Source of the DNA: DATFMH01 sp035267045
GTDB lineage: Bacteria > Bacteroidota > Rhodothermia > Balneolales > DATFMH01
Direction of reading: 5' to 3'
Assembly (NCBI GenBank): GCA_035267045.1
Contig: DATFMH010000190.1
Span: 1 to 17,792, forward strand
DNA length: 17,792 nucleotides
The notes beneath the pieces were generated by a model that was not told the DNA's origin, did not search any database, and saw only the letters and a program-made list of their open reading frames with translations. Position numbers and translations under genes: made by a program. Below, piece after piece: positions 1 through 7,259 of this stretch (position 1 is its first letter; the number at the start of each line of letters is the position of its first letter).

Positions 1-2
1 AT

Positions 3-290
3 AGTTATTAAGTGTATTAAGTTATTGAGGAACAAGGGGATTCACAGTAAACAATGATCAATGAACAATTCATCTCGTGATGGGGCTCTCATCTCGTGAT
101 GGGGCTCTGCCCCTTCACGGAGAGAATGAGGCTCTGCCTCCAGAAGCGTAATTAAAAGGACTGGACGCAGAGCATCCAACCCGGCATCACAGGGCAGAGC
201 CCTGTGACGAGACAAAACAGTTATTAAGTGTATTAAGTTAATAAGTATATCATATCCTTCCTTAATAACATAATACACTCAGTAACTCAA
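3..290. repeat. Composite palindromic repeat, copy 1, with AT-rich arms
   Basis: The GC-rich core (about 74-211) holds four small hairpins. H1 is at 96-118 (GTGATGGGGC, loop TCT, one T.T mismatch). H2 is at 128-140 (GAGGC, loop TCT). H3 is at 162-178 (TGGACGC, loop AGA, one mismatch). H4 is at 187-207 (TCACAGGGC, loop AGA, perfect). A spacer with GCGTAATTA separates the TCT half from the AGA half, and the ends CTCGTGA and TGACGAG are inverted. A 19-base unit is tandemly doubled at 71-89 and 90-108. AT-rich arms flank the core: AGTTATTAAGTGTATTAAG at 3-21, the same arm at 219-245, and its inverse at 263-289, so the right side is itself a long imperfect palindrome. I see no gene here. The reading frame crossing it on the minus strand is just repeat DNA. 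The element resembles REP/BIME repeats in design, but I do not recognise the family. Confidence 0.85.
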
Positions 291-373
291 AATCCATCCT
301 TGTTTGTTTTTTCCACGGATGTCATTAATATTACTACTGTTGAAAGTATTGACCGCCTGATATGGAGGAACCA

Positions 374-1381
374 ATGGCAAACCGTGACATTCCCATAAAT
401 CATTATGAGCACAAATCCAACTACACCATTGATACCCGGGATCTGAAACCGGATGTTTTTGAGGATTACTCTGCTACAGACTGGCGAAAACTAACCTGGA
501 AAGAGGTCGGCCGCCCGTATAAGGTGGATAAATGGGCCGAAGGCAAAAAGAAATGGGAAGAAGAAAACGGTCAGCATTTACCTGTAAAAGAAGGATGGAA
601 ATTCTTCAATTATCATTTCCATCAATTGTTCATCAAGGATATCACTTCATCCAAAGCGAAGAACAGAAATAAACTTTTAAAATCATTATTAAAGCTCAAT
701 ATCCCTGGAGCCTGGGAAACATTACATGAACAGTTACAGTTAACAATCTGGAATAAAGTCCACCGTGTGGAAGATGCTATCTGGGATCCACGTGGTAAAC
801 GATCACTGTTCAAAGATCTCGATGTTAAGAAACCACGTATTCTATTTTTGGGAGCAGCTGATGGTTATGAAGCCATGCAACTGGCAGCGCTGTATCCTGG
901 AGCCGAAATCGTGTTAGTTGATTATGATGATTTTTGCAAAACCGATCGTTTCGGAAAATTCCCATCCGCCTATCCGTTTCTTGGCATCGATACCTCAACA
1001 GGCCATCCTAAAGTGTGGTATAAAGAGGATATGCACATCAATTTCGTAGTGGATGACATTCGAAATCTGAAATATGGCAAAGAATTTGACATCGTTGTGA
1101 GCATCGGATTGATTGAGCACTTCCCTGATGAGTACAAACCGGACGCATTTGAATTTCACCGCCGTTTCCTAAAACCGGGAGGTTATGCCATCATGACGAC
1201 ACCCCGTAATCAATTACGAAGCCGTGCTTTTTATAATATTATGTCCGATTATATGAATTACGGTTACCGAGAATTGATGGATATTCATCAAATGGGATTA
1301 TACGCTCATGAAAATGGATTTCAAATACTCAGAGCCGGCTTTATAAAAGCTCATAACGGGCTAATCTGTAAGCCTGGATAA
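374..1381 (+). CDS. Class I SAM-dependent methyltransferase
   Basis: A cytosolic protein of 335 residues whose C-terminal half is a Rossmann-type S-adenosylmethionine methyltransferase. Motif I is at about residues 156-166 (ILFLGAADGYE), followed by the acidic end of strand 2 at Asp183 (IVLVDYDD), the motif IV region at 240-250 (IVVSIGLIEHF) and LKPGGYAIMTTP at about 266-277. The N-terminal 150 residues are rich in Trp and Lys and match no domain I can name. They may hold the substrate. The glycine motif is GAADG rather than the classic GxGxG, which many family members tolerate. I place the start at 374 because GGAGG at 364-368 sits five bases before it. The in-frame ATG at 362 overlaps that ribosome-binding site. 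The gene stands alone between a repeat element and a convergent gene. The substrate cannot be told from sequence: a small molecule, a lipid or a sugar are all possible. Confidence 0.85.
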   Translation: MANRDIPINHYEHKSNYTIDTRDLKPDVFEDYSATDWRKLTWKEVGRPYKVDKWAEGKKKWEEENGQHLPVKEGWKFFNYHFHQLFIKDITSSKAKNRNKLLKSLLKLNIPGAWETLHEQLQLTIWNKVHRVEDAIWDPRGKRSLFKDLDVKKPRILFLGAADGYEAMQLAALYPGAEIVLVDYDDFCKTDRFGKFPSAYPFLGIDTSTGHPKVWYKEDMHINFVVDDIRNLKYGKEFDIVVSIGLIEHFPDEYKPDAFEFHRRFLKPGGYAIMTTPRNQLRSRAFYNIMSDYMNYGYRELMDIHQMGLYAHENGFQILRAGFIKAHNGLICKPG

Positions 1382-1472
1382 TTTTGGATTAACCACAGGC
1401 AGCACGAGGCAGGCGTAGCAGGAACTGAAATGTTATTAAAATTAACTTGTCTCTGTTTTCACTATAGTTAAT

Positions 1473-1504
1473 AAAAAAAACCGCTTTGATAAGATAACAA
1501 GCGG
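1473..1504 (-). terminator. Rho-independent terminator for the TerB-like gene
   Basis: On the minus strand CCGCTT (1504-1499) pairs with AAGCGG (1486-1481) across a 12-base loop and is followed by eight T residues (1480-1473). It lies 29 bases past the stop of the minus-strand gene ending at 1533. Because the plus-strand methyltransferase ends at 1381, the hairpin may also slow transcription from that side, but no T-run follows it in that direction. Confidence 0.65.
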
Positions 1505-1532
1505 CTTCTATTTTAAAATGTATCAAAAAGGA

Positions 1533-1889
1533 TTAATTGGATAGTCCATAACGAACGTGCAACTCATCAATCTTTTCACGCTCTTCTTTTGACATCGGGC
1601 CGTCTATCTCTGCAAGATTTTGTAGTAAAGCAAGAATATACCGTCTTTTCTGTTCTTCATATTTTTTGGTCCATTCTATAGCCTCATCGATTTTATCATC
1701 GATATGCTTTGTAGTCAGGCCATTTAAATAATTAATAGTATGCTGATAATTTTGAGGACTATAACTCATTTCGTTGAGTATTTCATTGACCTCCTTGTCC
1801 TCCTCATAACCCATCAGGCCATCAGCTCCTTCTACCCAAAAAATAAGTAAATCTATTGCAGATTCATCGTTCAGTTCAAAAGTACTCAT
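1533..1889 (-). CDS. Small TerB-like helical protein
   Basis: A 118-residue acidic, helical, cytosolic protein without a signal peptide or membrane segment. The C-terminal stretch ILALLQNLAEIDGPMSKEER followed by EKIDEL looks like the TerB / DjlA N-terminal fold: a helix, then an acidic loop (AEIDGPMS), then a helix. An earlier partial version of the motif (EGADGLMGYEEDKEV) near residues 20-34 suggests two related halves, as in TerB proteins. TerB-like domains are thought to bind metal through acidic residues and occur in stress-related and general contexts, so tellurite resistance should not be assumed. I chose the ATG at 1889 over a TTG two codons upstream. No clear ribosome-binding site precedes either. 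A terminator follows the gene. Family assignment is moderate and function unknown. Confidence 0.65.
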   Translation of the reverse strand: MSTFELNDESAIDLLIFWVEGADGLMGYEEDKEVNEILNEMSYSPQNYQHTINYLNGLTTKHIDDKIDEAIEWTKKYEEQKRRYILALLQNLAEIDGPMSKEEREKIDELHVRYGLSN

Positions 1890-1991
1890 TGACAATAATG
1901 TTAGATTAATTAGCTAAGGTTTGAGATAATGTTAATAAATAAAACAGATTTTGCAATTTTGTTTATAAGCTTTTATAAAAAAGCCAAATAT

Positions 1992-2477
1992 TTAAAACAG
2001 TTTTGCCACCATTTCACATATCTGTTCAAGAATTTTACGGTCGTATCCGCTAATTCCGGCTTTCACGTGTGAATCGATGTCCAGCTCACCAATAAACTGT
2101 TCATCTTTCATTATTGGAACTACGACTTCGGATTTTACATCAGTGCTGCACGCCAGGTAATTTCCTTCGGCATTTACATCATCCACGACAAATGTTTTTA
2201 GTGTCTCAGCGGCCTGCCCACAAATACCGCGTCCAAAGGGTATGCGAATATGATCCGTAGGTTCACCAACGTATGGACCTAAAACCAGTTCCCGTTCCAC
2301 TTCGGGATCCGAAAAATAAAAACCCACCCAGTCGTACGCAGGTACCTCATCCTGCAATAGCTGACAAATATTTTTGAGGATAACATCACGATTTTTACCA
2401 CTTTCCTGTGAAATAATATTTCCAACTTTACCGGGCAATGTATCCAGTAAGGTTTTTAACTCATTTGTGATATTCAT
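1992..2477 (-). CDS. GAF-domain protein, free-methionine-(R)-sulfoxide reductase type
   Basis: A 161-residue single GAF domain of the MsrC (YebR) type, the family that reduces free L-methionine-(R)-sulfoxide in the cytosol using thioredoxin. Typical landmarks are YDWVGFYF (48-55), LVLGPYVG (64-71), IRIPFGRGICG (77-87), EGNYLACS (104-111), SEVVVPI (116-122) and GELDIDS (130-136). In the E. coli enzyme three cysteines act: Cys118 attacks the substrate, and Cys94 and Cys84 resolve it. By spacing, Cys110 and Cys86 here match Cys118 and Cys94, but the Cys84 position is His76. The protein may work with two cysteines or belong to a related GAF subgroup. The start at 2477 gives the normal family length, and the ribosome-binding site is weak. 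The gene is divergent from the MarC gene across 233 bases. Fold assignment is confident, enzyme activity less so. Confidence 0.82.
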   Translation of the reverse strand: MNITNELKTLLDTLPGKVGNIISQESGKNRDVILKNICQLLQDEVPAYDWVGFYFSDPEVERELVLGPYVGEPTDHIRIPFGRGICGQAAETLKTFVVDDVNAEGNYLACSTDVKSEVVVPIMKDEQFIGELDIDSHVKAGISGYDRKILEQICEMVAKLF

Positions 2478-2511
2478 ATTTCTACTATTTTAGTTATATA
2501 CAATCCAACTG

Positions 2512-2629
2512 AAATATATCAATGAGACGAAACGTTTGCCAACACGATTGCATTCTATTGAATGTTTAAAAATACTTCGTTTCAAACGCTTCTGAATCTT
2601 TAAATTGGATGATCTAAATGATATATTTG
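2512..2629. promoter_or_regulatory. Divergent intergenic region with inverted repeat and -7-like box
   Basis: Between the GAF gene (minus) and marC (plus), AAATATATCA at 2512-2521 is repeated inverted as TGATATATTT at 2619-2628. The right copy continues as TATATTTG (2622-2629), which fits the Bacteroidota -7 element TAnnTTTG, but I see no good TTTG -33 box at the expected distance. On the minus strand the left copy reads TATATTTC, one mismatch from the same box. A small hairpin, CATTC-TATT-GAATG, lies between them. The two arms may therefore be paired promoters or a regulator site. Confidence 0.35.
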
Positions 2630-2710
2630 TCTTTCTTAATTACAGACGGCAAAACACATATTTTTCAAAAATAATCTAAGAATTTTCACTCTCGAAAGGA
2701 AAAGCCAAAG

Positions 2711-3337
2711 GTGTCGGAATTGACTTTTTTATTGGCCAGTTTTACATCCATTTTTACGGTTGTAAACCCGTTTAGTGCCATGCCGGTATTTCTTGCGCTT
2801 ACGATCGATGATCCGCAGGAATTACGTAATTCACAGCTGAAAAAAGCCTGTATGTATATGATCCTGATCCTGGTCATTTTCTTTGGAGCCGGTACGTATA
2901 TCATGAGCTTTTTTGGGATAAGCCTCCAGGGGATTCGTATTGCAGGTGGCATCATGATTATGCAGGCATCCTTTTCACTTTTAAATCCCAAAAAAGCCGG
3001 AAGAAAACTCACGGCAAAAGATGTTGATGAAGCCAAAGAGAAAGAAGATATCTCTTTCAGCCCATTAGCCATGCCCCTATTATCGGGACCGGGAAGCATT
3101 GCCGTTGTTTTGGGACTCTCCTCATCAGCAGCAGGATGGGTTGATTACCTGATAATCGTTGGTGCAATCTTACTAACAGCCACGGTTGTCTTTTTTGTTT
3201 TACGAATGACCCCCTTTGTAGTTAAACTGCTTGGAAATACCGGGATGACCGCCCTGACACGCATGATGGGTTTTATAGGTTTATGTATCGGTGTTCAGTT
3301 TGTGATTAATGGAGTGATGCCGTTATTAAAAGGTTAA
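2711..3337 (+). CDS. marC: MarC-family (UPF0056) integral membrane protein
   Basis: A 208-residue inner-membrane protein of about six transmembrane helices, matching the usual MarC length of 200-220. Characteristic stretches are FTSIFTVVNPFSAMPVFLAL near the N-terminus (helix 1 with the conserved VNP-F-A-PVF motif), GIRIAGGIMIMQASFSLL in the middle, SPLAMPLLSGPGSIAVVLGL starting the second half (conserved AxPLLxGPGSI), and MMGFIGLCIGVQFVINGV at the end. The two halves repeat one another in fold. A charged cytosolic loop (AKDVDEAKEKED) joins them. The family was once linked to multiple antibiotic resistance, but that role has been withdrawn and the true function is unknown. The start is GTG, with AAAGGA about ten bases upstream. 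No upstream in-frame ATG is available. The gene is convergent with the exported-protein cluster to its right. Confidence 0.92.
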   Translation: MSELTFLLASFTSIFTVVNPFSAMPVFLALTIDDPQELRNSQLKKACMYMILILVIFFGAGTYIMSFFGISLQGIRIAGGIMIMQASFSLLNPKKAGRKLTAKDVDEAKEKEDISFSPLAMPLLSGPGSIAVVLGLSSSAAGWVDYLIIVGAILLTATVVFFVLRMTPFVVKLLGNTGMTALTRMMGFIGLCIGVQFVINGVMPLLKG

Positions 3338-3385
3338 GTAATGTCAGTTTGGGATAAGTTAACTAATCATTTTTATAGGCGATTG

Positions 3386-3412
3386 ACGGTTGACCGTGGA
3401 CGTTTTAAAACG
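3386..3412. other. Two short perfect palindromes in a convergent gap
   Basis: ACGGTTGACCGT (3386-3397) and CGTTTTAAAACG (3401-3412) lie side by side between the convergent marC gene and the exported-protein gene. They could form two small hairpins, but no convincing T-run follows on either strand, so I do not call a terminator. Confidence 0.35.
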
Positions 3413-3477
3413 ATGAACCAGGTTTTTAATCCAAACTACTTTTACCAATTTTCTTCTGTTTAATTCATGTTCAAATA

Positions 3478-4956
3478 TCAAAGTATTCTCGGAACCATGG
3501 ACATATTCTGTGACTGATTAAACGTTTGTCCCTTAATCACATAATGAGATCCGGAAGGTGCTTGCCATATTACACCAATGTAGTTATAGGGTGTTGTATC
3601 AGTGGTAAAAGCTATAGAAGGGTTCTTACCAGTGCCGAGTGGATTCCCATTGTTGCCGATGGTCCAGGTCTGGCCTCCGTCGCTGGAGTGTTCGATCCAG
3701 ACATAGCCCATGCTGGTATAGACCTGGCTGAGCCAGGTGGTCCCGCCCGACTCGGTTTCGATGAGACGGCGCTGGCTGTTGCCCGAGTAGGCGTTGGCAT
3801 CGTTGGAGATCTGGTGGCCTTTGTACAGGACCGTATAGGTGGTGTTATCCGTAGGAGTAATGGCCCGGGGATTTGTGCTGTAGAGACCATTTGGCAGATC
3901 CTTCCAGCCGGCAAACAGCAGGGTTTTTCCGTTCTGGGTTTTGCTGGCCGGAGCGCTGAGGGAGTCGGTGTTGCCCTTCACCACCTTGGCTACCATCCCT
4001 GCCGAGCTGGTTCCGAAGAGGGTCTGGTCCTTGCGTAAAATATGGTACAGTTCCTTTTGTTTATCAGCGATAACCGCGTTCTGGTCGTTGTTGGTTGTGT
4101 ATGTGGTCGTCTGGGAACTACTTAATGGTTTAGTCTTACCTCCTTCCCTTATAGTCCACTCACTTTTATTATCAGGAGCCTCGGTATTATTAAACACCCA
4201 TTCGTAATTGTCGGCGTTCTGGTGATCGTAGGCGGCCAGGTGGATGGAATCACCGTTAATGGCGTGAAACGGATAGGGGCTGGTCCGGCTTGTGGCATTA
4301 GTGTCGACCCCAACTCCTATTTGTCCCCCCTGGGATAACCCGTCAAAATCATTTTGAGCTGTCATGGAATAGGCCTGATAGGTGTAGGTTACCGTCAGGT
4401 TTATGGAAATGCCAACGGCACTTCCGGGGTTGCCCTCATTTTCGCTTGCCGCTCCCAGGATTAATTGATCGGTAGAGAGCTGAGAAGTCATATAATCCTT
4501 GATTCCCGAAAAGGTAATGCTATTGGATCCATATAGAATGCCTCCCTCTTTGGTATTGGCGTTACCAATCGCCTTCCAGTCCGCTTCATATTGACCTGTC
4601 ACAACGCTGGTCGGACCGGTTATTTTAAAGGTACAACTTCCGCAGCCGGATGCGGTATAATTCAGCTTGACCGTTTCAATAGAGACCTGATTGGCATGGG
4701 CGATATCCTTGATATTAAAGATAAAATACGACCGTGCGGTCTCGGTGGTGTCATAGGTAGTTACTTGTACCAGAGAACTTCCAATATCCGGATTGGCGGT
4801 TTGATTATAAATATCTCCTGTCCGGGTTGGAATCTTTACAATTCCTGTTTTGTAGGTAGGGTTGAGCGTCACCGTTTTTGTAACCGTCTGTTGCGCGGCC
4901 AGATTTGAACTGGCCAGTATTATCATCAGTATACTTAAGATCCATTTCATTTTCAT
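3478..4956 (-). CDS. Exported protein with one Asp-box, probably truncated at the C-terminus
   Basis: A 492-residue secreted protein. I chose the start at 4956 because it opens a clear signal peptide (residues 1-21, MKMKWILSILMIILASSNLAA) after AGAGG. Any upstream start would add 22 residues in front of it. The mature N-terminal part is Thr/Val-rich and beta-like (residues about 22-215), with a GCGSC pair that may form a disulfide. The middle (about 240-390) holds NADNYEWVFNN and repeated short beta stretches. Near the end an Asp-box, SSDGGQTW (424-431), marks the start of a sialidase/BNR-type propeller, yet only about 60 residues remain, whereas such propellers need several blades. No T9SS-type sorting tail is seen. 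It is the last gene of a minus-strand exported-protein group, 162 bases after the lipoprotein gene. It could be an adhesin or surface protein. The function is unknown and the gene may be a remnant. Confidence 0.7.
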   Translation of the reverse strand: MKMKWILSILMIILASSNLAAQQTVTKTVTLNPTYKTGIVKIPTRTGDIYNQTANPDIGSSLVQVTTYDTTETARSYFIFNIKDIAHANQVSIETVKLNYTASGCGSCTFKITGPTSVVTGQYEADWKAIGNANTKEGGILYGSNSITFSGIKDYMTSQLSTDQLILGAASENEGNPGSAVGISINLTVTYTYQAYSMTAQNDFDGLSQGGQIGVGVDTNATSRTSPYPFHAINGDSIHLAAYDHQNADNYEWVFNNTEAPDNKSEWTIREGGKTKPLSSSQTTTYTTNNDQNAVIADKQKELYHILRKDQTLFGTSSAGMVAKVVKGNTDSLSAPASKTQNGKTLLFAGWKDLPNGLYSTNPRAITPTDNTTYTVLYKGHQISNDANAYSGNSQRRLIETESGGTTWLSQVYTSMGYVWIEHSSDGGQTWTIGNNGNPLGTGKNPSIAFTTDTTPYNYIGVIWQAPSGSHYVIKGQTFNQSQNMSMVPRIL

Positions 4957-4991
4957 GAGTTGACCTCTTATTTTAAAAGGTGATAAAGAAA

Positions 4992-5054
4992 CAGCCCGGC
5001 CTTTCCATGAATAAATATTCATGAATAGGGATAAGGTGCTCGCCTTCCGGGCTG
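4992..5054. other. Structured leader: nested inverted repeats
   Basis: CAGCCCGG (4992-4999) and CCGGGCTG (5047-5054) pair across a loop that itself holds a perfect hairpin, CATGAATA-AA-TATTCATG (5006-5023). On the minus strand the outer stem ends in TTTCTTT, so it could be an imperfect terminator for the lipoprotein gene or a folded leader of the exported gene starting at 4956. Confidence 0.45.
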
Positions 5055-5065
5055 CTTTGTTTGAT

Positions 5066-5103
5066 CAGGGGGCAGCGTTACAGCGCTGTCCCTGTTTGTT
5101 TTT
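5066..5103 (+). terminator. Strong hairpin followed by a T-rich tract
   Basis: CAGGG (5066-5070) pairs with CCCTG (5090-5094), and inside it CAGCG (5073-5077) pairs with CGCTG (5084-5088). A T-rich run follows on the plus strand (5095-5103). It looks like a terminator facing the plus direction, although no plus-strand gene leads into it. On the minus strand it lies just past the lipoprotein gene but without a T-run. It may block antisense reads or act as a processing stem. Confidence 0.4.
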
Positions 5104-5118
5104 AGAGCATTTCTTCGT

Positions 5119-6180
5119 TCATCGATTGTGATTGTTTGTTGTGTCTGGTAAAACTCCGTGTACTATTAAATTCGTTACCCCACTTTTGACGTCTAAAACG
5201 GTGAAGAAGACCTGATTTTTGAACAGCATTTCCCGAAAGGGAGAGCGGGGTATATCCTTGGGCACACGGAGAAGGTATTTAGTATTGGTTCCGTTATAAT
5301 GGAGAATTCCTCCAAAAGTATAAATAAACAGATCGTTTTTATTTCGACCACTCACTCCGACAACCGTCTCCGAATCCGGAAGGGCCATTACCGGGAAAAA
5401 ATGTCCTCTTTTGTAGATCTCGATCGCGTTGCCAACTTCGAAATATATTTCATTACCTATATCATTCATCCAAACCGTATATACCTCATCCCTTGTTTTT
5501 GATAGTAATTCGATCAGTCGGCCATTCATATACTCATAAATCAAATTGGTGCTAGGGGGACCGTTTTGGGTTCCTGTTATAAATATCACACCCCGTTCCA
5601 TACGAACGCGTTGAAACTGTACCCCAAAATTCGTTACCAGAAGCTGCTTCCAGCTTCGGCCATCATAATGCAACAGAAAACTTTTCATGGGATATCCAGA
5701 ATTAGGCAAGGCTCTTCCAACCGCATACATATCGGTAGGAGAAGTCCCCCAGATGTCGGTAAATTCCGGTTGCCCCATTCCTTTAATGGAATAGGTGAAG
5801 GCCACCGACCATTTCTCTCCGTTGAAGTGATAGAGTTCGCCATTATCACTTCCGCCCCATACATCATCCCGGGCAAACCCGTACAGGCACTGAATATCGA
5901 AGCCGGGGCTGATCTGCTGGGCATGCGGCCAGGGAGCCCATTTAGTTCCGTCAAAATGCCACAAAACGTGTACCCCGGTCGGGGATCCCGCCCACACATC
6001 GCTCGGAGAAGAACCCCAGATATCATAAATAAACCCGCCGGGTTCGTTGGCCAGGGTGTCTACGGTCCAGGTGTAATCCCTGCGACCGGGCGGTAAGGGG
6101 GCCACTTTTTTGTTCTCAAACAACCCGCAGCTTGCCGCGGCCAGTAATAATGCGATCAGTATGAATATTTTGCGTTTCAT
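5119..6180 (-). CDS. Exported lipoprotein with propeller-like repeats (second tandem copy)
   Basis: A 353-residue lipoprotein: MKRKIFILIALLLAAASC is a short signal peptide ending in a lipobox with Cys18 as the likely lipid anchor. The mature part carries at least four repeats built like propeller blades: YDIWGSSPSDVWAG, LYGFARDDVWGG with LYHFNGEKW, DIWGTSPTDMYAVG with LLHYDGRSW, and VSGRNKNDLFIYTFGG with LHYNG. I know this pattern from exported repeat proteins, but no enzyme activity is implied. It is a paralogue of the gene upstream: from GRRDYTW to GMGQPEF, 109 residues differ at a single position, and a second block of 34 residues is identical, whereas the region between is clearly diverged. 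The start at 6180 overlaps the upstream stop as ATGA, so translation is probably coupled. Upstream in-frame starts would put about 26 residues before the signal peptide. Confidence 0.8.
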   Translation of the reverse strand: MKRKIFILIALLLAAASCGLFENKKVAPLPPGRRDYTWTVDTLANEPGGFIYDIWGSSPSDVWAGSPTGVHVLWHFDGTKWAPWPHAQQISPGFDIQCLYGFARDDVWGGSDNGELYHFNGEKWSVAFTYSIKGMGQPEFTDIWGTSPTDMYAVGRALPNSGYPMKSFLLHYDGRSWKQLLVTNFGVQFQRVRMERGVIFITGTQNGPPSTNLIYEYMNGRLIELLSKTRDEVYTVWMNDIGNEIYFEVGNAIEIYKRGHFFPVMALPDSETVVGVSGRNKNDLFIYTFGGILHYNGTNTKYLLRVPKDIPRSPFREMLFKNQVFFTVLDVKSGVTNLIVHGVLPDTTNNHNR

Positions 6181-7259
6181 TGAATATGGTTTGTTTTCGT
6201 TGTGTCTGCTAACACTCCGTGATAGATTAAATTTGTCACTCCACTTTTGACATCCCATACGGTAAAAAAGACCTGGTTTTTGAACAGCATTTCCCGAAAA
6301 GGAGAATCAGGCATATCTTCCGGTATGCGGAGAAGGTATGTAGTATTGGTTCCGTTATAATGGAGAACTCCTCCAAAAGTATAAATAAACAGATCGTTTT
6401 TATTTCGACCACTCACTCCGACAACCGTCTCCGAATCTGGAAGGGCCATTACCGGGAAAAAATGTCCTCTTCTGTAGATCTCTATAGTATTGCCAACATC
6501 GAAATAAACCTCATTTTCCACGTCGTTCATCCATACCGTATACGCTTCATCGCTGGTTTTGGACAATAATTCATCTAAACGCCCATTTACATAGCCGTAA
6601 ATCATGTTTGTATCGGGTGGGCCTAACTTCTCGCCCGCAATTAGTACCTCTCCGTGTTCCACCCGAACTCGTTGAAAGTCAACCCCAAAATTAGTTACGA
6701 AAAGCTGCTTCCAACTCCGTCCATCATAATGCAGCAAAAAACTCCTCACGGAGGCCCCGGACGTGGCAGTATCAGGCCAGGCCCACCCAACCGCATAGAT
6801 ATCAGTGGGAGAAGTACCCCAGATATTAATAAATTCCGGTTGTCCCATTCCTTTAATGGAATAGGTGAAGGCCACCGACCATTTCTCTCCGTTGAAGTGA
6901 TAGAGTTCGCCATTATCACTTCCGCCCCATACATCATCCCGGGCAAACCCGTACAGGCACTGAATATCGAAGCCGGGGCTGATTTGCTGGGCGTGCGGCC
7001 AGGGAGCCCATTTAGTTCCGTCAAAATGCCACAAAACGTGTACCCCGGTCGGGGATCCCGCCCACACATCATTCGGAGAAGAACCCCAGATATCATAAAT
7101 AAAACCGCCGGGCTCATTGGCCAGGGTGTCCACGGTCCAGGTATAATCCCGCCTTCCGGGTGTGGGACCGGGTTTCCCCAACTGTTTACTTTCAATAATA
7201 CCACAACTGGTCACCATGGCTATTAACAAACCTATACTAAAGAGACGTAACGGGTTCAT
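6177..7259 (-). CDS. Exported lipoprotein with propeller-like repeats (first tandem copy)
   Basis: A 360-residue lipoprotein. MNPLRLFSIGLLIAMVTSC is the signal peptide, with Cys19 of VTSC as the lipidation site. I chose the start at 7259 because GGAAGG lies just before it; the first in-frame ATG, at 7298, would put 13 extra residues ahead of the signal. The mature protein has the same blade-like repeats as its neighbour: IWGSSPNDVWAG, LYGFARDDVWGG, NIWGTSPTDIYAVG, LLHYDGRSW, GRNKNDLFIYTFGG. Each blade pairs a WG-S/T-SP-x-D-x-(W/Y) strand with a later HxDG or HYNG turn plus Trp. It is the first gene of a minus-strand group and is likely co-transcribed with the second copy, with which it overlaps. 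It probably sits on the outer membrane or in the periplasm as a binding or surface protein. The function is unknown. Confidence 0.8.
   Translation of the reverse strand: MNPLRLFSIGLLIAMVTSCGIIESKQLGKPGPTPGRRDYTWTVDTLANEPGGFIYDIWGSSPNDVWAGSPTGVHVLWHFDGTKWAPWPHAQQISPGFDIQCLYGFARDDVWGGSDNGELYHFNGEKWSVAFTYSIKGMGQPEFINIWGTSPTDIYAVGWAWPDTATSGASVRSFLLHYDGRSWKQLFVTNFGVDFQRVRVEHGEVLIAGEKLGPPDTNMIYGYVNGRLDELLSKTSDEAYTVWMNDVENEVYFDVGNTIEIYRRGHFFPVMALPDSETVVGVSGRNKNDLFIYTFGGVLHYNGTNTTYLLRIPEDMPDSPFREMLFKNQVFFTVWDVKSGVTNLIYHGVLADTTKTNHIQ

Noticed and set aside
42..278. A 78-residue minus-strand reading frame
   Set aside because: It lies wholly within repeat copy 1 and its sequence simply reads the hairpins and AT-rich arms; no start signal or protein-like pattern.
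1533..1889. Tellurite-resistance function for the TerB-like gene
   Set aside because: Similarity is at the level of a small helical domain and no other ter genes are nearby, so the resistance label is not supported.
3526..4038. A 170-residue plus-strand reading frame
   Set aside because: It is antisense to the exported-protein gene in a GC-rich patch that happens to lack stops; the minus frame has a signal peptide and an Asp-box.
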